Shown: one piece after another, positions 44,346-54,482 of the stretch
Layout of the letters: every line of letters starts with the position of its first letter
Numbering within the stretch: position 1 is the stretch's first letter
The notes under the pieces: generated by a model
The model's input: the letters and a program-made list of their open reading frames with translations, nothing else
What the model was told of the DNA's origin: nothing
Database searches by the model: none
Assembly: GCA_020746995.1 (NCBI GenBank)
Contig: JAGPXD010000003.1
Span: 5,828,001 to 5,892,000 of the forward strand
Reading direction: 5' to 3'
DNA length: 64,000 nt
DNA from: Plectosphaerella cucumerina
Lineage: Eukaryota; Ascomycota; Sordariomycetes; Glomerellales; Plectosphaerellaceae
Translations under genes and position numbers: made by a program

Positions 44346-45165
44346 CTAACCGCAGCAGACAGTCGGGTTGTTTCCAGCCCTCGTAGGTTCCTGCTCGCTG
44401 GTGAGATACTCCCAGTGGAAGATGAAAGAACCGATGAAGGCGCCAATGAAGATGCAGATGATGAAGTAGCCGTTGTAGTACATGGCGAGTCTAGGTGGGA
44501 AGAGGGTCAGTGACGCTCTGCCCAGAGCAACGGATGGAGGCAACTCACAGCATGACAAAGTAGGCGACGGCAAACTGGAAGGTGTGCAGAAGAGCCCTGA
44601 CGGCCTGCTGGAAGATGTTGGGGCGGAATCGGGGAATGGGGGCGCAGGCAGCCGGGGCGAGGCCGTCGACGCTGCCGCTGGCGCTGTCGTTGCCAGGGCC
44701 CTTGGTGGATTGAGCAGCGGAGGAAGTGACGGCGGGGGCGGCAGAGTGGGCTTGAATGTGCTTCCAGGTGATGAACTGGTCATATTCCTTGCCGGCGCGG
44801 CGGAGGGCCTCGAGAAGAATGACGAGGAGAAGGACGCCGATGCAGGAGCCAGCAAAGGCGCCGGCAGTCCTGACGTGCCAGCTTCGGGCGATGAAGCACG
44901 AGTCGATGGTGTTCCAGTTCCACAGCATCTGAAGAAGAGAAGAAAGTTAGAGAGATCTGCAGACTGCGGTAGTATTGTCGCGGTGGCTCACGGAAATCTT
45001 GCAGCTTCCGCCCATGTCCATGCCACCACCACCACTACCGTGATCCATACCACCCATGTCGCCTGACGCGGCGGAGGTGGCGGCAGCAGCAGCAGCACCG
45101 GTAGCGCTGCTCATGACGTGTGCCATGGTCGAAGACGCCATGTTGCTGTGATTCATGCCGTCCAT
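44346..45165 (-). CDS. Ctr-family copper transporter
   Basis: Three exons, 45165-44992, 44928-44549 and 44490-44346, give 232 aa. The N-terminus is Met/His-rich (MDGMNHSNM and GGMDHGSGGGGMDMGG), typical copper-binding sites. TM1 lies around TAGAFAGSCIGVLLLVILLEAL. TM2 ends in the spliced VMLLAM, which restores the MxxxM copper-path motif. TM3 has GAFIGSFIF with the GxxxG packing motif, and the tail ends VCCG with a Cys pair. It imports Cu(I) as a trimer across the plasma or vacuolar membrane. Length and topology match Ctr2/Ctr3-like fungal members. Confidence 0.92.
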
Positions 45166-46582
45166 CTTGTCTGTGGGTTGTCGCGATGTTCGGTGAGGAT
45201 TTCTCGTTGTGCTCGGTGAGTCGCTTGGCAGAGTGGGATGGGAAAACAGAGAAAGCTTCAGTCCGGCTGGGCAGCGGGCAGTCTTTTACGCAAAGCCACT
45301 CGAAAAAAGGCCCTGTGCGTTTCGGGGAATTTCTTCTCAAACAGCGCCTTATTGGCGCCTAGGTCGAAGGATGGGCACATCCTGCGCCTGTTTGCGCATA
45401 TTTGCGGCAGCTCTCGCGATGGCCTCCCTCACCCCGGCGCCGCGGCTGGTCCCGTGCTCCCACCCGTTGAGCTTATCAGGGTCCAAAGATCATCGTGCTT
45501 GGCCAATTGACGTGCCGTGTCTTCGGGCCCATGTCGTGGAAGCACCGCCGGGGCGGATGCTAGCCCTGCAGTCAGGCCACCGCGCACAGATGTGGCCGCT
45601 TATCTGCGAAGGTTTGAGCAAGTTTCCCGCCTCGACACTGGCACGTCGGATGACCGGGGGGGCCACTGCGTGAGCCGCAACACGTGGGTTGCTAATTTCA
45701 AAAGGACCATTGGCATCCTTTGACGGGGTTTGCAGCCGTTTTCAGAAGCTTGGGCTTGGAGATGCAGTCCTGGGTTGTGGTCTCAGCACGCACATGATGA
45801 TGCTCGACCCATTGGTATGAAGCCCAGAATCCTCACTGATGGTCTGAACAATTGCTTTTGTTGATCTTCCCTTTCCGCTGATCTTCAGTAAAGGCCGCTA
45901 ATTTCTGCAATGTGGTTCTTCTTTCTAGGTCTCTCTTGCCGAGGACCCCCGGCACTTTCATGGTAAGCCCATCATGAGTGGCAAGGTGCGAAGAAGGAAC
46001 TGGCTATCTCAACTGGTTGGCATCTTGAGAGGTAGGCAGGTCTCTTTCCTGGAGATTGGAAAAGTCTGATAAAGTACCTCCCAGCTGACAGTACAGCACA
46101 GCGGCCATGCGGCAATGATGTCAAGTTTCAACACGGGGTCGATGCACCTACCTATTCCCAAGGAAACATCCACCGAAGACACCCTGGTCCTGTGGCGTAC
46201 AAAGACCCCCAAATTTCGCTCCGGACTAGCACGGACTTCTCCAGATCCAGGCTGCCAGGGTCTTGAGCTGCCTCGGGTGGCACCAGCGGATGCCCGCCAC
46301 AACGTCGATCTTCGATGTTGAAACCTTCGATGTTGATCCTCTTTCTTACAATGCGTGATGACAGAGAAGCTTGATCTTGGCGAAACTACAACAGACTTTT
46401 CCTCGCTCGCCCCCCTAACAGCGGCTATCGGACGGCCTCGCTTGGCGACAGGTCCAAGATGTCCGATGACAAGCACCAAAGCCGTGCACCCACGGACTCA
46501 GATCACCAGTGCTGCCGTCACCTTCTTGAGTGAACAGCGCCGTAGAGCAAAAAGTAATGGGCTGATGCCACATCTGTCGGAA
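45166..46582. other. Gene-poor stretch upstream of the copper transporter
   Basis: About 1.4 kb without a supported gene. The near side is the promoter of the Ctr gene. I did not find a clear copper-response element by eye. Confidence 0.45.
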
Positions 46583-46653
46583 TGCATTGCCTGGGAATCG
46601 AACCCAGGGCTCCCCGATGGCAACGGAGAATTTTACCACTAAACCAGCAATGC
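46583..46653 (-). tRNA. tRNA-Gly (GCC), second copy
   Basis: Acceptor GCATTGC/GCAATGC, D-arm identical to the copy at 34846, anticodon loop TTGCCAT (GCC), T-arm CTGGG-TTCGATT-CCCAG. The discriminator is A. No intron. Relative to the first copy, both strands of the acceptor and of one T-stem pair have changed together, so pairing is kept. Confidence 0.93.
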
Positions 46654-46851
46654 TTGTATTCCATGTGGAGCCATCGACAAGTGGATGCCATATCGGAGCT
46701 TCCACGATGATGCTCCCGAGGACGTGGAGTCAAGGCTGACTGGGGGTTCTTCGTCCCCTACTTGAGCCTCAGTCTTACCGTGCTTCAGAAATCACAGCCA
46801 AATGGATCTAAACTCTTGCAGTCTGCCTGATTATTCATGTCTGCACTTCTA

Positions 46852-48304
46852 TCAGAATAGCGTGCCATCTCCTGCGATGAGGATCGGGCTGGAACATGTC
46901 CCCGGGCGGTACTTTGCCGCCAGCTCACGACCCGTCTTCCACGACCCGGCCTCCAGCATCTGGGCCAAGCTCAGCTCCACGCCATCTTTGGCAAACCGCT
47001 TCTTCAACTCGCCATGGAGCTCATCGAGAAGTGCAACAGTCAATGCGCGCCATTCCACCATGGTGTCGCTCGTCGCAGAGTAAAGTGGGAGTGCCTTCCC
47101 GGACGCCTCAAGTCCCTGCTTGTTGATGTTGTCCTTGAGAGTCAGAACTCCCGTGTCCACAAACAAGCCGCCGTTTCTGTACTCGGGAAGGCCGGTACCG
47201 AGACCTTCGTTGTCCCATGCAAGACCGAGGACGCGGACGAAGGGCAGGGTCAGGGAGTAGCCCAGCCATTGGGTCAGCTTGTGGAACGGTTGGATGACGC
47301 TGGTGGGGCTGGTCTCTCCGGATGCCTGCTGCTTGAGGACCTCGAGCGGCCACGCGTCGCCGATGGGTACATCATGGATACGGGTGCGGTTGGCGGGCCA
47401 TGAAGGAAGAAGGACCTGCTGCAGGGCTTGCCAAAGAACCTCGTAGTCGAGAGATTTGGCGCCATCGCCGGCCTTCTTTAGAAGATGGTCTACACGAAGA
47501 AGTCAGATGAGTTGCATAATGACGGTGGAATGATCGAAGACATACCGACAAGGCAACCAGGACGTCCCGTCTGGCCGAAGATGTCTGGCAGGCTGAGAAG
47601 TGACGATCCCAGTTTGTTGAGAAGCCCAACACGCGAGTCGGCGCCGATGATTGGGTTCTTGTCCGAGATCTGGAAGAACTTCTCAAAGGTGGCCGTCGTG
47701 AGACCAGTAAGTCCCTGACCTGTATCATCCAAGTCAGCACTCACCCTCAAAGGCGCGCAGAAAGGACACCTACCATCCACTATCGGCGTGCCGTCCTTCT
47801 CTCCAAATGCAGCTGCCTTGAACATGTAAAGGGAAGCAACCGCGATTCCCTCACTACGGCCGTACGAGGCACCGCCTTCCTCCTGGTACTTCCACACGTC
47901 ACCGGCGCCAGCATCGAGCAGTACCGACACGAAGAAGAGGTCAACGAGGCGTCGGACAATCTCGACGTCCTCGGCCTTCTCGTTCCTCCACTGCTGAAGC
48001 AGACTCTCGACGCGGTCAATGCCGCCGACGTTGAAGTGCTGCCATCGTCCGTGCCGGGGGATCTGCTCGAAGCGATCCGGGCCAAAGTCTCTCTATGTGG
48101 GGTGTTAAAGATGTCGTGTGTCTTGAGCGTGGCACTCACCCTGATGACGCTCTCGACGAGGTCCGCGCAGGCGCTGAACTGGTCTGGGTGGTAGTCGAAA
48201 TTGTTCAACTTGCCGTCATTGGCGGCCTTGAAGACGATGCGAGACCGTTCTCGAACGGCTTGCAAGCTCTTCAGATACTCGATGTCGGGGTTGGCGGCGG
48301 CCAT
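46852..48304 (-). CDS. URC4: Uracil catabolism protein 4 (URC4, DUF1688)
   Basis: Four exons, 48304-48140, 48092-47774, 47719-47546 and 47489-46852, give 431 aa. All phases match. The protein has the DUF1688 layout: IEYLKSLQAVRERSRIVFKAA near the start, HFNVGGIDRVE, VVRRL-type region with LFFVSVLLDAGAGDVWKYQE, SEGIAVASLYMF, SRVGLLNKLGSSLL, IGDAWPLEVLKQ, PFHKLTQWLGYSLTLPF and the ending YRPGTCSSPILIAGDGTLF. URC4 is needed for the URC route of uracil breakdown in yeasts that lack the reductive route; its chemistry is not firmly known. It is divergent from a UPRT gene across 0.6 kb. Confidence 0.9.
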
Positions 48305-48921
48305 GGCTGGGATGGGACAAGGGTACTGTTCCACTGAAGATGACGGCTGAGAGGGGGTCCTTGAAGGGATGTTGATATCTTGCCAGCCTAATTGATTTCA
48401 AACGAACACAGACAGGCTTGGCCAATGAAGAATCTCGCTGGCGTCTCGTGATCATGCCTACCAAGTTGACAGTGACAGTCTTCCAGCAATCCAGGGGCTC
48501 GACGAGACTGACGAAGGCGGGGAAGCTGGTCTTATCGGCCGGTTCCGCCCTGATCACCTCACCCCCGGCGTGGCACAGAGCTCCCCGATTGCCGTGACGA
48601 TAGCACGTCAGGGGTGCGTCTATCTCCCCAGATACCGTCCGCAATCAAGATAGCGCGACTCCTCACTCCAGGGGCGCCCAGGGGCGTGCGACCGCCAGCA
48701 ACCAGCGGAGGAGTCCGGCCTGCGATCTCGTGACCACGTATAACACCAGACGCGGCCCAAGTCATATTGGGGAGAAACCGCGACTGGGGGAATTTCCCCA
48801 TGCGTCATCTTCATGTTCCTTTCGTGCCGTTCACTCATAATTCCCGTACCACGCATCACCGCATCATACTGAAGCACGCACGGCGCCCAGCACCTTCATT
48901 TCCGTCCTCATCCGCATCAGA
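48305..48921. promoter_or_regulatory. Divergent promoter region URC4/UPRT
   Basis: 617 bp between two divergent starts. It contains the short palindrome GGGGAATTTCCCC (about 48787) and no supported gene. Confidence 0.55.
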
Positions 48922-49575
48922 ATGGCAAACGTCACCATTTGCAGCGATCCGGCGTACGCGTCGGTTCTCACCGAGCTGCGCGACCGCTCCCTGAAGCCCA
49001 CGGCCGTCCGCAAGATTGTCTCCAAGCTCACCGCCATCCTCTCCAAGGACGCCACCGCCAAGGAGCCCCTCCAGCCCGATGAGCAAGTCGCCATCATCGT
49101 CGTCCTGCGGTCGGGACTCGCCATGACGGAGGCCTTTGTCGATAGCCTGCCCGAGGACGCCAACACGGTCATCTACCACCTCGGCCTCTTCCGGGAGAAG
49201 CACACCCTGCAGCCCGTCGAGTACTACAACAAGCTGCCGCCGAAGAACCCCAAGATCAAGCGGGCGTTCATCCTCGACCCACTCATCGCGACGGGCGGCA
49301 CGGCACAGGCTGCGATCAGCATTCTGAAGTAGGTTTTGTCGAAGGCGCGATTACCGTGCAGTGGCTAACTTGAGCGTAGGGACTGGGGTGTCGAGAGCGT
49401 GTCATTCTACAGCATCCTCGCGAGCGAGAGTGGCATCCAGAGCGCTGCACTGGCCTGGCCTGAGGGAAGCAGTTTCGTGGTGGGCCACGTTGACCCGGAG
49501 CTGGACGCGAAGGGCTATGTGCAACCGGGTGTCGGCGACATTGGCGACCGCCTGTTCGGTACGCAATTGGATTAG
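48922..49575 (+). CDS. Uracil phosphoribosyltransferase-like protein, copy 1
   Basis: Two exons, 48922-49328 and 49380-49575, give 200 aa. The PRPP loop is LDPLIATGGTAQAA (about 124-137), and the C-terminal uracil site is GVGDIGDRLFGTQLD. VVLRSGLAMTEAFVDSLP corresponds to the RAG helix of UPRT, though it is changed. The product would be UMP from uracil and PRPP, the first step of the URC route. It differs strongly from copy 2 at 52397. It could be the form dedicated to catabolism; this is inference from its pairing with URC4. Confidence 0.85.
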
Positions 49576-49740
49576 AGAGACATATCTAGATGAGAAATGA
49601 AGAAATGCGTGCAAATTCATTCAATGTTCACCGGTGACGTTCTGACCATGATCAGGGGCTGGATGCACTCGATTGTGGATGCTGATTGAGTTTGACCCCA
49701 GTCCTTCTAACACCTGATGTAACACGCCGGGTATCACCGT

Positions 49741-51573
49741 TCAATGCCAAATCGTCGTTATTGTCTTCGTCATGGTGTAAAACTGCCACATGCCATGGCC
49801 CGATACATTGTGGTCTGCACGGGTCAGATTGTGGTCTGCACCAAGCACCTCGTAGGGAACTTACCTCCCAAGAATGACTCCTTGTTCCCGGTTCTTAACA
49901 CGGTCCCGGAAGTTGCTGGAAATGGTCAGGAGAGAGTGACTCCCTTGAAGAAGACGACTTACCTAGCACAGGAACGTTGATCCCGACCTGTCCGACGTTG
50001 ACCGCTTTCTGGAACAGCTGGGCCTGTGTTGGACTGCTTGTGAATAGAGTGCAGCCGTTTCCATCTGTATTGGATCCGTTAGATGTCTCAGAATCTCGAC
50101 ACGTAGAGCGAAACTCACATCGGTTGCTGTTGATCAGCTGAATGGCCTCCTCCATCGTCTCAACCTCCATGCAGCACAGCACCGGCCCGAAAATCTCCTC
50201 CTGGTAGCAAGTCATGTACGACTGCACGTTGGTTAGGATTGTCGGGCCGACGAAGTTTCCGTCAGGATAGTCCGGGACGAGATAGTTCCTCCCGTCGAGG
50301 AGGACTGTCGCTCCTTCAGATTCTGCGGCTGTGATGGCCTCCTCGACCCTTGCCTTGGCGGCTTTTGTGATGAGAGGACCCATATCCACGCCCGACTGTT
50401 TGCCATCGCCAACGATGAGCGTCATCGCCAACTGCGCAATGTCGTCCGCCCAGGACCTCGCCTCTCCGACCAGCACGACAACGCTAAGCGCCATGCATCG
50501 TTGTCCCGCAGAGCCAAATGCGCCTCCGGCGATGGCATAGAGCGTCTTCTTCTTGTCCGCGTCAGCGAGCACCACGCCGTGATTCTTGGCACTGCACTCC
50601 GCCTGCACCCTTTTGCGCGTTGCTCTTGCGTGGTCGTGCACTCTCTCGCCTGCAATGTCCGACCCAACGAAACTGACGGCTCCCACGCTTGGTTGCGCAA
50701 GGAGCTTTTCGACGACAGATGGGCCGCCATGCACGATGTTGACGACGCCGGGAGGAAAGCCGGCGGCCCAGAAGCACTCGGCCAAGATTTGCGCTGCCGA
50801 TGGTGTCTTTTCTGAAGGCTTGAGAACAACGGTGTTCCCGGACAGTAGGGCGAAGGGGATGGACCAGAGGGGTATCATGAAAGGAAAGTTGAACGGCGTG
50901 ATGGACACGCAGACGCCCTGGAGCAAGGTCAGATGGGATCAGAACGGGTTGAGGGAGACTGACCACCGGCTCGAGTGTTGTGTGGATCTCGGACATTTGG
51001 CTGATATGATGGTCTCCCACCATCTGGTGCGACGCAGCACAGGCGGCCTCGATAGAGTCAACACCTCGTTCGTATTCTGCCTGAGCATCACGGATGGTCT
51101 TGCCGCCTTCTGCGCAGAGGCATTTTGTCTGCCGTCCCGTCAGCTTTGGTGCTATGAGTCTCAAAGAGGGGCAACTTGCAATACGATCTGCGTACTGGGG
51201 AAGCACGACGAGGAGGTTGAGGATCAGTTTCCGCCGCTTGGATGGCGGCAGGGTTGCCCAGGAGGACAGAGCAGCATCGGCAGCAGCCACAGCGTTCGTG
51301 ACCTCGGCCATGTTGGAGTCCGGTACTCGAGTGATGAATTTCTGGTCGACCTGTCCCGTGTTAGCGAAAGTCGTTGAGCACCGTGGTGTGGTTGAAGGGC
51401 CTGACTGGGTCGAAAATCTTCATCCATGTCCGCGAACTTGACCGGCAGAACTCGTTGCCGATGAAGTTGAAGATGACATCTTGCTGTAATGGCGGGCCGG
51501 CATGGTGGTGCTGCTGGCTCACATCTGAGCCTGTTGATACCTGTCCTGGCGTCAGGCCGGATGTCCGGGTCAC
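49741..51573 (-). CDS. Methylmalonate/malonate-semialdehyde dehydrogenase-like (ALDH), copy 1; 5' end unresolved
   Basis: Exons read on the minus strand: a first piece ending at 51406 (FNFIGNEFCRSSSRTWMKIFDP), then 51350-50967, 50917-50119, 50064-49963, 49915-49865 and 49814-49741. The last four join cleanly and end in WQFYTMTKTITTIWH. The ALDH core is present: CVSITPFNFPFMIPLW, VVLKPSEKTPSAA, PPGVVNIVHGG, FVGSDIAGERV and catalytic Cys in GQRCMALS. Two oddities stand out. No in-frame ATG precedes the first conserved block, and about 16 residues near 51131-51177 are extra compared with the family, where the frame has no usable intron. It may need an upstream exon or be decaying. It would convert malonate semialdehyde with CoA to acetyl-CoA. 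Confidence 0.75.
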
Positions 51574-51660
51574 CCGAGCGGGGTGAGGGCCCGACTCACC
51601 GATGGTCTCGGCCTCTTCTTCACAGGCTGTTCCTGTTCGCTGTCGAAGACGAACCAGGAG

Positions 51661-52173
51661 TCAAGAGCAGGCGCACGTTAGCTTCCTGGGATGCCGGTCC
51701 AGAAGGGGGGTCGTAAGTACCTGGCTGCTCGGGTAGGGTCGAGTCAGCTCTGAAGCGGGGGTCACCGGTACCCTTGCGTGGGGGGAAGCGGCACTGTCGC
51801 GACGCGGGCGGGGCTCACCTGGGACATTGACATGGCCATTGCGGCCGCTCTCGAGTCTTGGATCCCTCGGGGAATGCGAAGAGTGCGTGGGCAGAAGGCG
51901 TGGAGGGGAGGACGCTCTGTGCGGCGGACGTTGAGATGCCCGACTCTCCTGGGCCGGCGATCTCGGGACGAGGACGAGAGCGGTCAAGGACCGGTCAGCG
52001 GACGCGAGTGGCAGGTCGCGTCGTGTCTCCGCATTAGGAGATGACGGCAGACCCCACTCACCAACGAACAGCTCCAGAAAAGGGGCGATAACGAGCTGGC
52101 TATCGTTAGGTTCATCGACTTTGCGGGGAACCCTGTCTGGTGTGGTCCGCTCATCATCGAGGAGGGGCAGCAT
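51661..52173 (-). CDS. Possible small three-exon gene of unknown function
   Basis: An ATG at 52173 with exons 52173-52062, 51948-51819 and 51724-51661 gives 101 aa. The first two introns have GTGAG donors and CAG acceptors and all phases agree. The start MLPLLDDERTTPDRVPRKVD and the Ser/Pro/Ala-rich middle show no known domain. It lies just upstream of the dehydrogenase copy 1 on the same strand and could instead be part of that gene's 5' region. Low confidence. Confidence 0.2.
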   Translation of the reverse strand: MLPLLDDERTTPDRVPRKVDEPNDSQLVIAPFLELFVGEWGLPSSPNAETRRDLPLASADRSLTALVLVPRSPAQESRASQRPPHRASSPPRLLPTHSSHSPRDPRLESGRNGHVNVPGEPRPRRDSAASPHARVPVTPASELTRPYPSSQVLTTPLLDRHPRKLTCACS

Positions 52174-52396
52174 AGTAATCAGGGGGAGGGATTGGGTGAG
52201 TTGGATATCGTCGTCGGCCGAACTGGAAGTTGCGGCTTGGATTTCACGTCTGGACCGAAAGGGCTTCTCGTTGTAACCGGCTGTTTTTCGGCCTCGAACC
52301 AAGGCTCATTTCATTTCAATGATGCGAAAAAAGCCTATCGTCAAAATGAGGTGCTCCATCCCGGATGTACTCCGCTACCCCGCTCCTCTCTCACTC

Positions 52397-53271
52397 TCAC
52401 AGCGTTCCGTCGAAGCGATCACCAAAGTCTCCCAGACCAGGGCTAATATGGCTATTGGCATGTCAGCATCGTCCAGCAACGCAAACAGCAATTTTTTGAA
52501 CTCACTTGGAAGCAGTCATGTCGCTGTCAATCGCCGCCGTTACAACATGCATCGTCGGGAACCTTGACCGGAGCACCTGCAGACCCTGCTTGCTGGCAAT
52601 GAGGTTGGCAAAGATGATCTTGTCCTCCGGTACGCCCTCAGCCATGAGCTTTTCAACAGCCATTGAGGCCGACCCCCCTGTCGCAACCATTGGCTCTAGG
52701 ATGACGACGGCTGCAGGACGTTAGCGTCAAGAAGTCAGGAGAAAGAGGAAGGGACTTGCTCTTCTGCGCCAGGTTCGGAGGGAATTTGGAGTAGATGTGC
52801 TTCGGCTGGCTCGTCTCCTCATTTCTCTGGATCAAGATCTTGCCGAAGCTCAGAGGTCCTCTGGTTGCATCGGACAACGTCAGCAACGTAGCAACAGCCA
52901 AGCCGATCACTACTTACGTGTACGCATGTCGAAGGGAGGGCTCCAAGCTGCCTCCTGCCCGCAGAATGCTCACGCCACACACCTCGGCCTTGTGAGTCGC
53001 GCCCTCAAAGTATGCTCCCGTCGGCGTCAATACTCTCAGAGGCTCGGTTGGGATGAGGTCAAGCACTGCAACAAGTCAGCTCGTGTCGTACCCTGCCCTT
53101 GTGGTTGCACTTACCCAGGACCATGAGCTGCGCCGCCAGTCGGTGAACTGTATCAGCGAACCTGTCGCTCTCCGTGTTGGAGTCGCGCAGCGTCGTCATC
53201 AACGCAGTGATGTAGCCATTCGGTGGCAGCACCTTGACGTGGCTATCCGTAGTCATTTCGGCGGTGGTCAT
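52397..53271 (-). CDS. Uracil phosphoribosyltransferase, copy 2 (FUR1/URC6-like)
   Basis: Five exons, 53271-53115, 53065-52918, 52860-52760, 52710-52506 and 52442-52397, give 218 aa, the normal UPRT length. The family signatures are intact: VLPPNGYITALMTTLRD, TPTGAYFEGA, CGVSILRAGGSLEPSLR, GKILIQRNEET, PRPP loop LEPMVATGGSA and the ending NPGLGDFGDRFDGTL. The third intron starts with GC (GCAAGT...CAG), a rare but valid donor. It makes UMP from uracil and PRPP. It is the closer of the two copies to FUR1-type enzymes and could be the salvage form or URC6. Confidence 0.9.
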
Positions 53272-54482
53272 CTTGGAAGCTGTGAGAGTCGGCAGAGTCG
53301 TGAAGCAGTGATTGATGGAGATCTGGGTTCTTTGGCAGTCTTGCAGAGCGTGGAGGCCGTATATCGCGTGAGATCCGTTTTCAGATCTAGATGTCCCCCC
53401 GTGTTCGTCCTGATATCACCTAGGAGTCTAGCCACCCCGAAGCATCAGGGGTGCTTCTAGGGGGCCTCGAGGGGTGGCCATTGTACCCCTCAGCGGGGGT
53501 GGCCGGTGATCATCAGGGGTGTTTCCCTCGAGATAAGATCCAGATTCGAGCTTGGAGCTCTTATCGGCCTGCAGCGGGTGTGCGGATTGCGGGGTGTGAG
53601 CTTGCTGTGGGGTGTGCGCGCTCGATAACGGCCGAGGGCACGCCCTTGAGGGGTCGCCATATCTCAATCGGTCACAGGGCCAGATCCAAAACCTGTGCCG
53701 ACCGATACAGGTCGCAGCATCACGAGAGAGCAATGCGATTCGGCTTGGAGGAGTATTGATAGCAGATTGGAGGACGATCTGCAGAAGCCGACGGGAGGCC
53801 GAGGAAATTCACTCTCCACCGCTCACAGACATGCAATCGGTGGGTCCTGAAAGTTGCTCGGAAGGCGTCAAATTGAACAAGATCTCAATGAGTGGTCAGG
53901 AGGTACCTAATGATCGATGGAAACATGCAGTCATGCTGAGACGTCTCGTCTGCAATCCTTCCTGATGGCTTGTCATCGAAACGAGTGACCAAAGACCGTG
54001 GTTTAACACGTCAAGCTTGGCCTTGAAATATGACTCCAAACGCCAAGATGACGGCATGTCACGACTCGACGATGCCTCATTCACCGCTTATTCTACCTAC
54101 CTACTCAACCACGCTCAGCAAGCTGTTCCATCACATACGACCATAGCCACTAGAGAACACGGGATCCCGTCCGCTCTCCCATAGTTAAACTAGTGAGCGC
54201 CGGATCAGTAGTTGGGTCGGTGACGACCAGCGAATCCCCGGTGTTGTATGTCTTTTTGCTGGTTAGACCAAGATTGGGGGCATTCCAGAAGGATATTTCT
54301 TTTGCCCCTCACTCAAGTCGAAGCGATTGAAGTGGGCAAGTCAAAGTCATCGATGCTTTGGAGGCAACCTCGGAGAAGAGCGATATGGGTTGGTGGAGGA
54401 GAAAACCTATCTTGCCTGAGACGTCTCTTCAGACGAGAATCTCATGTTGGAATGACCGCCAGGATTATCTATTCGAGACCAT
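53272..54482. other. Intergenic region upstream of UPRT copy 2
   Basis: About 1.2 kb with no supported gene. G-rich patches with the repeated word catcaggggtg occur at about 53440 and 53512. Confidence 0.4.
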
